A stretch of 64,000 nucleotides of DNA from Streptomyces gardneri (GCF_006539185.1 NZ_BJMN01000047.1:1-64000), one strand, 5' to 3'; shown: positions 16,443-24,730, counted from the first letter of the stretch. Numbers and translations: made by a program. Notes: generated by a model not told the origin, from the letters alone.

Positions 16443-17207
16443 TCATGCCCCCTCCTCCTGCCGGGCGTCCGGCGCCGGACGCCCGTACCGCGCGGCGTAC
16501 ACCGGCCAGCGCAGAAGCGGGAGGCAGAGGGCGACGCTCGCCAGCACGTCCAGGGGCCAGTGGTAGCCGCGCAGGATCAGGCCGGTCCCCGTCAGAGCCG
16601 TCAGGGCGGCGGCGACGGGGACGAGGTGGTTCGAGACGAGGAAGGCCGCGCCGAAGTAGGCGACCATCGCGGTGGCCGTGTGGCCCGAGGGGTAGTAGCC
16701 GGCGGCCCAGGGCTCCAGCGGGCCGGGGCGGGCCGTCCACTCCTTCAGGGGGATCACCAGGAGCGGTACGAGGGCCATCGCGAGCCCCGCGTACAGCGCG
16801 GCGAGCCGTCGGCCGCGCCACACCGCGTACGCCATCGCGCAGGCGAGGACCGGCAGGGCCACCGTCATGTTGCCGAGGTCGGCGGCGAGTTCGCTCAGGG
16901 AGCGGGGGACCGAGTCCACCAGCGAGCGGGACACCCGCTCGTCGAGCCTGGCCAAGGGGCCGTGGACGAGCACCTGCCAGGTCACGACGGCGAGGGCGAC
17001 GAGCGCCGAGAAGAGAGCCGGCCGCCCTGGAACAGGGGGGGTGGTTCCAGGGCGGCCGAGGGGATCGGGCTGCCGCGCGCCCCGGGGGGTGTGGGGCGGG
17101 CGGCCATCCGATCGGTGAGGAGTCCCGGAGCACGAAGCTCCAGCGGTGTGCGCCAAGGCACGGTGTGGACGGGGCTGGGGAGGCTCCGCCCGGGGTGTTT
17201 CTCTCAT
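16443..17207 (-). CDS. PAP2-family membrane phosphatase
   Basis: The protein has the three PAP2 motifs: KEWTARPGP, PSGHT and LRGYHWPLD, with the usual Lys, Arg, His and Asp catalytic residues. About five membrane helices are visible, the first at LFSALVALAVVTWQVLVHG. It should dephosphorylate lipid phosphates at the membrane. The start is uncertain. The only in-frame ATG before the first helix and downstream of the gabT terminator is at 17207, giving 254 residues with about 60 disordered N-terminal residues. It lacks a ribosome site, but TACGGT lies eight bases upstream, which suggests a leaderless transcript. A perfect 15-bp hairpin falls inside this N-terminal coding stretch. Confidence 0.82.
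   Translation of the reverse strand: MRETPRAEPPQPRPHRALAHTAGASCSGTPHRSDGRPPHTPRGARQPDPLGRPGTTPPVPGRPALFSALVALAVVTWQVLVHGPLARLDERVSRSLVDSVPRSLSELAADLGNMTVALPVLACAMAYAVWRGRRLAALYAGLAMALVPLLVIPLKEWTARPGPLEPWAAGYYPSGHTATAMVAYFGAAFLVSNHLVPVAAALTALTGTGLILRGYHWPLDVLASVALCLPLLRWPVYAARYGRPAPDARQEEGA
17019..17058. repeat. perfect 15-bp hairpin inside the 5' part of the PAP2 gene
   Basis: Arms CGGCCGCCCTGGAAC and GTTCCAGGGCGGCCG are fully complementary around a 10-base loop rich in G. With the start at 17207 it lies in coding sequence just before the first membrane helix. It could slow transcription or translation, or could indicate that the true start is downstream. Confidence 0.6.
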
Positions 17208-17233
17208 CTGCAGAAACCGTACGCCAGAGAAGA

Positions 17234-17273
17234 GGGGGCCGACAGCGGGATGGGCATCCCGCCATCGGCCCCC
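17234..17273. terminator. terminator hairpin after gabT
   Basis: GGGGGCCGA pairs with TCGGCCCCC, and inside these GCGGGATG pairs with CATCCCGC, giving a long stem with a small internal bulge. It lies about 60 bases after the aminotransferase stop on the minus strand and just upstream of the PAP2 start. Confidence 0.8.
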
Positions 17274-17331
17274 CACAGAGTCTTCACACCGTGTGTGAGA
17301 ACCGGGCCCTGATCCGGTCTCAGATCCGGTC

Positions 17332-18666
17332 TCAGATCTGGGCGAACGCGTTCTCGATGACGTCGAGGCCCTCGTTGAGGAGGTCCTCGCCGATGACCAG
17401 CGGCGGCAGGAAACGCAGCACGTTGCCGTAGGTGCCACAGGTCAGGACCAGCACACCCTCGGCGTGGCAGGCCTTCGCCAGTGCGCCCGCGGCCTCCGCG
17501 AACGGCTCCTTGGTCGCCGGGTCCTTCACGAGCTCGATGGCGATCATGGCGCCGCGGCCGCGGATGTCGCCGATGATCGGGAACTTCTCCTGCATGGCGG
17601 TGAGGCGGGTCTTCATGACCTCCTCGATGCGCTTCGCCTTGCCGTTGAGGTCGAGCTCCTTCATCGTCTCGATGGAGCCGAGCGCACCGGCGCAGGCGAC
17701 CGGGTTGCCACCGTAGGTGCCGCCCAGACCGCCGCCGTGGACGGAGTCCATGATCTCGGCGCGGCCGGTGACGGCGGCGAGCGGCAGACCGCCCGCGATG
17801 CCCTTGGCGGTCGTGATGAGGTCCGGGACGATGCCCTCGTCCTCACACGCGAACCACTGGCCGGTGCGGCAGAAGCCGGACTGGATCTCGTCGGCGACGA
17901 AGACGATGCCGTTGTCGTTGGCGAACTTCACGATCGCCGGCAGGAAGCCCTTGGCCGGCTCGATGAAGCCGCCCTCGCCGAGGACCGGCTCGATGATGAT
18001 CGCGGCGACGTTGTCGGCGCCGATCTGCTTGCTGATCTGGTCGATCGCCTGGGCGGCGGCCTCGGGGCCGCAGTTCTCGGCACCGGTGAGCCAGCGGTAG
18101 CCGTAGGCCACCGGCACGCGGTAGACCTCGGGGGCGAACGGACCGAAGCCCTGCTTGTACGGCATGTTCTTCGACGTCAGCGCCATCGTGAGGTTCGTAC
18201 GGCCGTGGTAGCCGTGGTCGAAGACGACGACGGCCTGGCGCTTGGTGTACGAACGGGCGATCTTCACCGCGTTCTCGACGGCCTCGGCGCCGGAGTTGAA
18301 CAGCGCGGACTTCTTGGCGTGGTCGCCCGGGGTCAGCTCGGCGAGCGCCTCGCAGACCTCCACGTAGCCCTCGTACGGCGTCACCATGAAGCAGGTGTGC
18401 GTGAAGTCCTGGAGCTGCGCGGAGGCGCGGCGGACGACGGCCTCGGCGGAGGCGCCGACGGAGGTCACGGCGATGCCGGAACCGAAGTCGATCAGACGGT
18501 TGCCGTCGACGTCCTCGATGATGCCGCCGCCGGCCCGCTTGGTGAAGACGGGCAGAGTCGAGCCCACGCCACCGGCGACCGTGTCGAGACGGCGGGCCTG
18601 AAGCTCCTGCGACTTCGGACCGGGGATGGCGGTGACGACGCGCCGCTCCTGCGGGACAGCGTTCAT
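17332..18666 (-). CDS. gabT: 4-aminobutyrate aminotransferase
   Basis: A 444-residue class III PLP aminotransferase. The cofactor Lys288 is in DLITTAKGIAGGLPLAAVTGR; the phosphate-binding NSGAEAVENAVKIAR and the aspartate-containing VFVADEIQSGF are present. Class III enzymes of this length with an FTHTCFMVTPYEGYVEVCEAL segment are normally GABA transaminases, giving succinate semialdehyde and glutamate. This connects with the polyamine operon, whose dehydrogenase would make GABA, and with the aldehyde dehydrogenase at 24762. The ATG at 18666 has a CAGGAG ribosome site. A terminator follows the gene. Confidence 0.9.
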   Translation of the reverse strand: MNAVPQERRVVTAIPGPKSQELQARRLDTVAGGVGSTLPVFTKRAGGGIIEDVDGNRLIDFGSGIAVTSVGASAEAVVRRASAQLQDFTHTCFMVTPYEGYVEVCEALAELTPGDHAKKSALFNSGAEAVENAVKIARSYTKRQAVVVFDHGYHGRTNLTMALTSKNMPYKQGFGPFAPEVYRVPVAYGYRWLTGAENCGPEAAAQAIDQISKQIGADNVAAIIIEPVLGEGGFIEPAKGFLPAIVKFANDNGIVFVADEIQSGFCRTGQWFACEDEGIVPDLITTAKGIAGGLPLAAVTGRAEIMDSVHGGGLGGTYGGNPVACAGALGSIETMKELDLNGKAKRIEEVMKTRLTAMQEKFPIIGDIRGRGAMIAIELVKDPATKEPFAEAAGALAKACHAEGVLVLTCGTYGNVLRFLPPLVIGEDLLNEGLDVIENAFAQI

Positions 18667-18775
18667 GCGGGGCTCCTGGGGGTGTTCTGGACGCACTTGC
18701 GGGTTTCCTCCGCAGGCTAGGCGCGGGGGAGGGGGTGAGGCATGCGCCGATCGGGAGTGGTGGCGGGTGTGTCGT

Positions 18776-18790
18776 TGTCCGGGATGGACA
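18776..18790. promoter_or_regulatory. short inverted repeat in the gabT upstream spacer
   Basis: TGTCC-GGGAT-GGACA lies 110 bases upstream of gabT in the 277-base divergent spacer. It is a weak operator candidate. A TAGCCT -10-like hexamer for gabT lies nearer the gene (about 18715), and TAGATT (18891-18896) is a possible -10 for the plus-strand ATPase gene. The rest of the spacer shows nothing clear. Confidence 0.3.
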
Positions 18791-18943
18791 TGACGACTCC
18801 GCTTCCACCCCCAAGGGTGAGGGCAGACGCCACTCGACGGCGATCGGCCGTACGGGTGGGCGAAACCCCTCCGGGGCGCTCCCGGCCCACTAGATTGACG
18901 AGGCACAGAGGCGGCGACCTGGCTGGTCAGGGGGCAGGGGTAC

Positions 18944-21448
18944 ATGGAGACCGACGGCACGTTCGAGTCACGCGACACGAGGAAGGGCGCGGTACCACGC
19001 CCGGCGGGTCCGCCCCCTGACTCCGCACCTGCCGCTTCGCGGGCGCACCCACGGGTCCCTCCGACACCCCCGGCCTACGAGGTCCGCCCCGCCGCCCCCG
19101 GCAGCGTCCCGGCCCCGCCGAGCGCCCCGCCTCCGCCGAACGTCCCGCCACCGCCGTCCCGGGCTCCCGGGGTGACCGGAGCGCCCGGCTCCTCGCCCGT
19201 CGTCGCATGGCTGGACGCCCCGCGCCCCAAGGCCGGCCTCGGCATCTGGCGGTTCCGGCACGTTCCGCCGCCCGAGGCGCCCACGCGGCTCGCGCCGGTC
19301 ACCTTCGTCGGGATGCTGATCCCCGCGGCCGTCGGACTGATCATCTGGTCGGCCTGGCGCAGCAACACCCTTCCGTACGCGGACCTCCTGCTGCGGACCC
19401 TCACACCGAACGACTGGTGGTACGCCCTCACCACCTCGCCGAAGGACTGGGAAGGCGTCGCGGCGCACAGCGTCTTCGACGGCGCGCTCTTCCTCGCCCT
19501 CGTATGGGGTGTCGGCGCCCTCGGCTCCTGGGGCCGGGTCACCCGCCACTACCTGGACCGGTGCCGTCCGGCCGTGCGCGCCGCGCTCGCCGGGGCGGGG
19601 GCCCTGATCGTCCTGGCGTTCGTGTTCTCCGAGACCCTCGGCCTCGGATGGCCCCCGCTGCCCGTCGTCGACCCGGTGGCCTGCCTCGCCGCCCTCGTGA
19701 CGGGCGGCTGGGACGTCCCCAAGTCGCCGTTCTTCGTCTACCCCATGCGCGCGCTCATCACCGCGGCGGTCGTCTGGCCGTTCGCCCGCGTCGGCGAGTG
19801 GCCGAGCCTCTTCCGGCAATGGCGTGCCCGGTCCGCCCCCGGTGGCGCTCCGGTCCCCACCGCCCCGGCCGGACCCGTCACCCCCCGCTCCCAATGGCCC
19901 GAGCTCAGGGGCGCGGGCGAGCACGCCGCCGCCGACCTGCTCGCCGGCGAACTGGTCGCCGGCCGCATGAACGACGTCGACTGCGCACGGGTGCGCCGCG
20001 GCTGGCGGAAGAGCGACCAGGACGCCAAGCGCCGCACCGCCCTCGTCGACACGCTCCTCCGTCAGGGCGCCGCGGCGGGCGCGCATCCTTCGGGCGACCG
20101 CGACCTGCCGAGCCGTGCGGCCACCCACGACCTGCTCCTGGGTCAGGTCCGCGTGGGGCGCTGGGCTGCCGCCGAACGCACGCCGAAGGCCTACCACGGC
20201 GCCGGCCTCGCGCTCGACCCCGGACTCCTGGGCACCTCCCTCCTCGCCGTCGGTCCCTCCGGCGCGGGCAAGACCCGCTCGCTCGTCGCGCCCGTCGTCG
20301 AGTCGCTCACCCTCCAGGCGCTCACGGGAGCCGTCGCCGTCGTCGCCGTCGGCGCGGCCGGGGCCCCGCTCGGCCCCGACGAGGCGTACGACGTCGTGAT
20401 CCGCCTCGGAGACCCCTCTTCCCGGTACGACCTCGATCTGTACGCGGGGGCCACCGACCCGGACGAGGCCGCCGGCTTCCTCGCCGAAGGGCTCGTCGGC
20501 GACGTGGAAGGCGTGGAGACCCGGCGCGCCGCCACGGTGCTCGCCCAGCTCATCGGCCCGTACCGGGCCGCGTACGGGCGCTTCCCGACCGTCCCCGTCC
20601 TGCGGGAACTGCTCGAAGCCCGCCCCGAGATCCTGGAGGCGCTGCTCGACCTGCTGCCGAACGACGGAGCGCACGCGATGCGCCGGGAGCTGGAGTCCCG
20701 GATGCGTCAGGTCGGCACCGCGACCGACGTGGGCCCTGTGCTCGCCGACCGGCTCACCGCCCTCGACCGACCCGTCTTCGCGGAGTTCTTCGGCGGCGGC
20801 CGCGACGTCCGGCCCTTCTCCCTGCGGGCCGTCGCCCAGCACCCGATGCGGGTGCGGGTCAGCCTTCCGGACGGCGGCCACGAGGAAGCCGGACGCCTGC
20901 TCAACCGGCTGCTGCTCGCCCAGTTCCAGCAGGTCACCCGGGACCGCGCCGGCAGCGGGCACTTCGCCTGCCTGGTGCTCGACGACGCCGCGGGCGCCCT
21001 CACGCCGGGGACCGTACGAGCCTTCCAGCGGCTGCGCCCGCAGAACGCGGGTGTCGTGCTGGCCCTCCGCACCCTCGCGGAGGTCCCCGAGGCGCTGCAC
21101 GGCCCGCTCCTCGCCGGCGTCGGGTGCCGGATGGCCTTCGCCGGGCTCCCCACCTGGGACGGCCGGGCCTTCGCCGAGGCGTGGGGCACCGAACGGGTCG
21201 AGACGACCGAGGTGGCCCACCACACCGTCTTCGCCGACCAGCCGATGACCCGGGCCTTCCACGCCCTGCGCAAGCTGGTCACCGGCAAGGCCGTGACCAC
21301 GGAGGCCGTCACCGTCCGGGAAGTGGAGCGGCAGCGGTGGTCCGCGTCCGATCTCGCTCATGCCGTGCCGCCCGGCCACGCCGTCCTCTCCCTCACCCAT
21401 GTGCGTGGCGAACACACCCCACCGCTGCTCGTCGAGCTCCGCGGCTGA
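18944..21448 (+). CDS. VirD4/TraG-like membrane ATPase, function unknown
   Basis: An 834-residue protein. Residues 1-85 are Pro/Ala-rich and probably cytoplasmic. About four hydrophobic helices follow between residues 118 and 285 (for example VTFVGMLIPAAVGLIIWSAW and GALIVLAFVFSETLGLGW). The rest is a P-loop domain with Walker A GPSGAGKT (437-444) and a Walker B-like LVLDDA (677-682). The C-terminal LRPQNAGVVLALRTLAEVPEAL and a final recognition-like region suit the type IV coupling ATPase family, which moves DNA or protein through membranes. No relaxase, pilus or other secretion gene is nearby. An AGGGG site precedes the ATG. Substrate and partners are unknown. Confidence 0.75.
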   Translation: METDGTFESRDTRKGAVPRPAGPPPDSAPAASRAHPRVPPTPPAYEVRPAAPGSVPAPPSAPPPPNVPPPPSRAPGVTGAPGSSPVVAWLDAPRPKAGLGIWRFRHVPPPEAPTRLAPVTFVGMLIPAAVGLIIWSAWRSNTLPYADLLLRTLTPNDWWYALTTSPKDWEGVAAHSVFDGALFLALVWGVGALGSWGRVTRHYLDRCRPAVRAALAGAGALIVLAFVFSETLGLGWPPLPVVDPVACLAALVTGGWDVPKSPFFVYPMRALITAAVVWPFARVGEWPSLFRQWRARSAPGGAPVPTAPAGPVTPRSQWPELRGAGEHAAADLLAGELVAGRMNDVDCARVRRGWRKSDQDAKRRTALVDTLLRQGAAAGAHPSGDRDLPSRAATHDLLLGQVRVGRWAAAERTPKAYHGAGLALDPGLLGTSLLAVGPSGAGKTRSLVAPVVESLTLQALTGAVAVVAVGAAGAPLGPDEAYDVVIRLGDPSSRYDLDLYAGATDPDEAAGFLAEGLVGDVEGVETRRAATVLAQLIGPYRAAYGRFPTVPVLRELLEARPEILEALLDLLPNDGAHAMRRELESRMRQVGTATDVGPVLADRLTALDRPVFAEFFGGGRDVRPFSLRAVAQHPMRVRVSLPDGGHEEAGRLLNRLLLAQFQQVTRDRAGSGHFACLVLDDAAGALTPGTVRAFQRLRPQNAGVVLALRTLAEVPEALHGPLLAGVGCRMAFAGLPTWDGRAFAEAWGTERVETTEVAHHTVFADQPMTRAFHALRKLVTGKAVTTEAVTVREVERQRWSASDLAHAVPPGHAVLSLTHVRGEHTPPLLVELRG

Positions 21449-21476
21449 GCGGGGGACTTTCGGCCCTGGCACAATC

Positions 21477-21506
21477 GGGGGCGCCGCTCGGCTGAGCGGC
21501 GCCCCC
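21477..21506. terminator. strong hairpin between the ATPase gene and pucR-type gene
   Basis: Thirteen-base arms GGGGGCGCCGCTC and GAGCGGCGCCCCC pair perfectly around GGCT. It should terminate the ATPase transcript. A CACAAT -10-like hexamer at 21470-21475 immediately upstream raises the option that the hairpin sits at the 5' end of the regulator mRNA. Confidence 0.8.
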
Positions 21507-21531
21507 TCGCCCAAAGGTCCGACGGTCCCCA

Positions 21532-23085
21532 ATGCCGCCCACCCTCGCCTCGCTCGTGCAGCACTCCGCCCTCAAGCTGATCGTCCGCGCGGGTGAGGAC
21601 CGCCTCGACACCCCCGTCCGCTGGGCCCACGTCAGCGAGCTGGCGGACCCCGTCCCGTACATGGAGGGCGGCGAGCTCCTGCTCACCACCGCGCTCACGC
21701 TGGACGCCGAGGACCTGGAGGCGATGCGGCGCTATGTGCGGAGGCTGCTCGGGGCGGGGGTCGTCGGGCTCGGCTTCGCCGTCGGCGTGAACTACGAGGA
21801 GATCCCGTCGGCCCTGCTCGACGCGGCCCGCGAGGAGCATCTGCCGCTCCTGGAGGTGCCCCGCAGGACCCCGTTCCTCGCCATCAGCAAGGCGGTCTCG
21901 GCGGCCATCTCCGCCGACCAGTACCGCGCCGTCACCGCCGGTTTCGAGGCCCAGCGCGAGCTGACCCGCGCCGCGCTCGCCGAGGGCCCCGAGGCCGTCG
22001 TCGCCCGGCTCGCCGCGCACGTCGACGGCTGGGCCGCGCTCTACGACACCTCCGGCACGGTCGTCGCCGTCTCGCCCGAGTGGGCCGCCCGCCGGGCCGC
22101 CCGGCTCACCCCCGACGTGGAGCGGCTCCGCGACCGTCCGGCGCCCGCGAGCGCCGTCGTGGGCGGTACGGACGACCGCGTCGAGCTCCAGTCGCTCGGG
22201 AGCGGCCGGCGCGTCCGGGGCGCGCTCGCGGTCGGCACGGGCGCGCCTCTCGGGACGGCCGAGCGGTACGCGGTGCACTCGGCGATCGCCCTGCTGACCC
22301 TCACCACGGAGCGCTCGCGCTCGCTCCAGGCGGCCGAGCAGCGGCTGGGGGCCGCGGTGCTGAAGCTGATGCTCGCCGGCCACCCGGACCATGCGCGCGC
22401 GGTGGCCGGCGAGGTGTACGGCGGGCTCCTCGACGCCCCCTTCCGGCTGCTCGTCGCCGAGCCGGCCGGGGGCGAGCCGACGGGGGAGGCCCCGCTGCCG
22501 GCCCTCGCCGAGACCTTGGAGACGGCCGCCGCCCGGGCGGGCGAGGCGGTGCTCACGGTCCCGGAGAGCGAGGGGCGGCTCGTCGTCCTCGCCGGGGACG
22601 GGGGCGCCGTCGTGACGGCCTGCCACGGGTACGCGGATCGGGAGGCGGAGGAGACCGGGCTCGTCGTCGGTCTGTCGGCCCCGGCCGGTCCGGTCGCCGC
22701 GGCGACCGCGTACAAGCAGGCCGAGCAGGCCCTCGCGGTGGCCCGACGGCGGGGCCGCGCGCTCGTCGAGCACGAGGAGCTGGCCGCCGGTTCGGTCCTG
22801 CCGCTCCTCGCCGACGACGCCGTCCGCGCCTTCGCCGACGGCATGCTCCGCGCGCTGCGGGAGCACGACGCGACCGGCCGCGGCGACCTCGTGGCCTCGC
22901 TGCGCGCCTGGCTCTCCCGGCACGGCCAGTGGGACGCGGCGGCGGCGGACCTGGGCGTGCACCGGCACACCCTGCGCTATCGGATGCGGCGTGTGGAGGA
23001 GATCCTGGGCCGCTCGCTGGACGACGCGGACGTACGGATGGAGCTGTGGCTGGCGCTGAAGGCGACGGGCGAGGACACGGCCTGA
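21532..23085 (+). CDS. PucR family transcriptional regulator
   Basis: A 517-residue regulator. An N-terminal PucR domain (about 1-125) begins LASLVQHSALKLIVRAGEDRLDTPVRWAHVSELADP, a degenerate GGDEF-like middle region follows, and the C-terminus has an HTH_30 domain (HGQWDAAAADLGVHRHTLRYRMRRVEEILG). PucR proteins sense purine, amino-acid or polyamine catabolites. Lying between gabT and the aldehyde dehydrogenase at 24762, it is the natural candidate regulator of GABA/polyamine use here, but the target is an inference. The ribosome site is weak: only AAAGG about 14 bases upstream of ATG 21532. A TGA-containing direct repeat array follows its end. Confidence 0.9.
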   Translation: MPPTLASLVQHSALKLIVRAGEDRLDTPVRWAHVSELADPVPYMEGGELLLTTALTLDAEDLEAMRRYVRRLLGAGVVGLGFAVGVNYEEIPSALLDAAREEHLPLLEVPRRTPFLAISKAVSAAISADQYRAVTAGFEAQRELTRAALAEGPEAVVARLAAHVDGWAALYDTSGTVVAVSPEWAARRAARLTPDVERLRDRPAPASAVVGGTDDRVELQSLGSGRRVRGALAVGTGAPLGTAERYAVHSAIALLTLTTERSRSLQAAEQRLGAAVLKLMLAGHPDHARAVAGEVYGGLLDAPFRLLVAEPAGGEPTGEAPLPALAETLETAAARAGEAVLTVPESEGRLVVLAGDGGAVVTACHGYADREAEETGLVVGLSAPAGPVAAATAYKQAEQALAVARRRGRALVEHEELAAGSVLPLLADDAVRAFADGMLRALREHDATGRGDLVASLRAWLSRHGQWDAAAADLGVHRHTLRYRMRRVEEILGRSLDDADVRMELWLALKATGEDTA

Positions 23086-23169
23086 GGGGGTGTCCTCGCC
23101 GGTCATCTCGTCTGAGGGGAGTCCCCCCGGTCACCTCGCCTGAGGGGAGTGCCCCCCCGGTCACCTCTC
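23082..23169. repeat. three imperfect tandem repeats of about 29 bases
   Basis: Units begin CTGAGGGG at 23082, 23112 and 23140 and each continues into CCGGTCA(C/T)CTC. The first unit includes the stop codon of the PucR-family gene. Probably slippage products; the C-rich and G-rich halves could also form hairpins acting as a weak terminator. Confidence 0.7.
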
Positions 23170-23226
23170 GCCGCCCCCGGTGACGCCGCTCCCGCCGACG
23201 GTTCCTACTCGCCGCCCCCGGTGACG
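23167..23226. repeat. 19-base direct repeat pair at the end of the small membrane protein gene
   Basis: The 19-base sequence starting CTCGCCGCCCCCGG occurs at 23167-23185 and 23208-23226, 41 bases apart. The second copy encodes the last residues and stop of the minus-strand small membrane protein, so its C-terminal codons appear to be duplicated downstream. Confidence 0.65.
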
Positions 23227-23408
23227 GTGCCGCCGTCACCCTGCTGCGTACGGCTCCGCTTCCGGTTGTCGCGCACCAGCTCGCCTCCGAGCAGGGTCAC
23301 CTTCGCCACCGCGCGGACCCAGGCCGGGCCGCCGCGCGACGCCCACACGACGCAGACGCACCCTCCGACGGCGAGCACCAGGACGCCGATCAGAACCGCC
23401 AGAACCAT
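23205..23408 (-). CDS. small single-span membrane protein, unknown
   Basis: A 67-residue protein starting MVLAVLIGVLVLAVGGCVCVVWASRGG, one hydrophobic N-terminal helix, followed by a basic segment with KRSRTQQ and a Gly-rich tail. No family recognised. ATG 23408 is chosen because GGGGGAAG lies just before it; an upstream in-frame ATG at 23429 would add seven residues but has no ribosome site. It is divergent from the EamA gene, and its end overlaps a 19-base direct repeat. Codon use looks like that of its neighbours, so it is probably a real gene. Confidence 0.65.
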   Translation of the reverse strand: MVLAVLIGVLVLAVGGCVCVVWASRGGPAWVRAVAKVTLLGGELVRDNRKRSRTQQGDGGTVTGGGE

Positions 23409-23493
23409 GTTCTTCCCCCATTTCCCCATGAGTTGTCGTGGTCGGGACCATCCTTTCACCCCCCGTGCCGAGTGACCCTTTGCCAGGCCGACC

Positions 23494-23527
23494 GCCCGGA
23501 TTCCGGGATCTCTGCCCGAATCCGGGC
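23494..23527. promoter_or_regulatory. perfect inverted repeat upstream of the EamA promoter
   Basis: Arms GCCCGGATTC and GAATCCGGGC are separated by 14 bases. The right arm ends seven bases before the -35 hexamer at 23535. This is a good operator candidate for control of the exporter gene; the regulator cannot be named. Confidence 0.5.
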
Positions 23528-23534
23528 AATTTTC

Positions 23535-23564
23535 TTGGTCATCGACCCTCGGGATCCCTACTCT
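23535..23564 (+). promoter_or_regulatory. predicted promoter of a leaderless EamA mRNA
   Basis: TTGGTC (23535-23540) and TACTCT (23559-23564) are 18 bases apart. The ATG at 23572 is seven bases after the -10 box and there is no Shine-Dalgarno, so transcription probably starts at the A of the start codon. Confidence 0.55.
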
Positions 23565-23571
23565 CCTGCTC

Positions 23572-24564
23572 ATGACAAGCCCCGCCGTCGATCCGGCTCC
23601 CGAGACGCAGCAGGCCACCATCACCACCAGCACCGGGGAGGCCCGTACCCCCGTCGACCCGGCCGGGCCCGCCGCCCGCCGGATCACCGGCGCCGTATGG
23701 GCCGCGCTCGGCATCGTGTACGTCGTGTGGGGCTCCACCTACCTCGGCATCCGGATCGTCGTCGAGACGATGCCGCCGTTCCTCTCCGCCGGCGTCCGCT
23801 TCGTCACCGCCGGACTGCTGCTCACCGGGATCATCGCCTGGCGCCAGGGGCCCGCCGCCCTCAAGGTCACCCGCCGGCAGCTCGGCTCGGCCGTCCTCAT
23901 CGGTCTGCTCCTGATACTCGGCGGCAACGGTCTCGTCGTCCTCGCCGAGACCTCCATCCCGTCCGGCCTGGCCGCCCTGCTCATCTCCGTCGTCCCGGCC
24001 TGGGTCGTGCTCCTGAAGGCCGCCTCCGGTCAGCGGCCGACGGCCGGCGGTCTCGCCGGCGTGGCCCTCGGCCTCGTGGGACTCGCCGTGCTCACGCTGC
24101 CCGGGCTCAGCGGCGAGGTGAAGGTCGGCGGCGTGGTCCTCGTCGTCGTCGCGACGCTCCTGTGGTCCGTCGGCTCGTTCTCGTCCGCCCGCCTCCCCAT
24201 GCCCGCCAACCCCTTCACGGCCAGTGCGTACGAGATGATCGCGGGCGGTCTCGGCGGCCTCGCCGTCGCCTTCGTCCGGGGCGAGCAGCACGGCCTCGAC
24301 GTGACCGCGATCTCGGGCCGCTCCTGGGCGGCCCTCGCGTACCTGATCGTCTTCGGCTCCCTGATCGCCTTCACCGCGTACGCGTGGCTCCTCCAGGCCG
24401 CACCGCTCTCGCTGGTCGCCACGTACGCGTACGTGAACCCCGTCGTCGCCGTCGCCCTCGGCGCCCTCGTCCTCGGTGAGGCCCTGTCGTGGCCCATCGT
24501 CCTCGGCGGCGCGATCGTCGTCGGCGGTGTCTGTCTCATCGTCTCGACCGAGCGGCGCGGCTGA
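23572..24564 (+). CDS. EamA family (DMT superfamily) transporter
   Basis: A 330-residue membrane protein with about ten helices in two EamA repeats. The first repeat starts AALGIVYVVWGSTYLGIRIVVETMPPFLSAGVRF; the second includes FGSLIAFTAYAWLLQAAPLSLVATYAYVNPVVAVALGALVLGE, a highly typical DMT ending. Members export amino acids or other metabolites. The N-terminal 35 residues are a soluble Pro/Thr-rich tail. It appears leaderless, with an inverted repeat just upstream of its promoter. Substrate unknown. Confidence 0.92.
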   Translation: MTSPAVDPAPETQQATITTSTGEARTPVDPAGPAARRITGAVWAALGIVYVVWGSTYLGIRIVVETMPPFLSAGVRFVTAGLLLTGIIAWRQGPAALKVTRRQLGSAVLIGLLLILGGNGLVVLAETSIPSGLAALLISVVPAWVVLLKAASGQRPTAGGLAGVALGLVGLAVLTLPGLSGEVKVGGVVLVVVATLLWSVGSFSSARLPMPANPFTASAYEMIAGGLGGLAVAFVRGEQHGLDVTAISGRSWAALAYLIVFGSLIAFTAYAWLLQAAPLSLVATYAYVNPVVAVALGALVLGEALSWPIVLGGAIVVGGVCLIVSTERRG

Positions 24565-24599
24565 CGGGGGACGGCGCGGGGGCGGGGGCAGGGACGGGG

Positions 24600-24616
24600 G
24601 GCAGGCCGGGCCTGCC
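24600..24616. terminator. short GC hairpin after the EamA gene
   Basis: GGCAGGCC and GGCCTGCC pair around a single base, 36 bases after the stop. A modest terminator candidate in a G-rich spacer. Confidence 0.5.
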
Positions 24617-24718
24617 ACGGGCGAACCGGCCCGTTCGGCCAAAGCGGACAGAGGTTCACCCCCACCACTCCACACCGGACAAACGCCCCTCCGGCCTCCC
24701 GGCCCTAACGTGTCACGA

Positions 24719-24730
24719 GAGCGATCGCTC
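24719..24730. promoter_or_regulatory. 12-bp palindrome in the aldehyde dehydrogenase leader
   Basis: GAGCGATCGCTC is a perfect palindrome 31 bases before the ATG at 24762. A possible -10, TAACGT (24706-24711), lies just upstream, putting the palindrome at the transcription start. A repressor site is plausible; no regulator is assigned. Confidence 0.4.
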
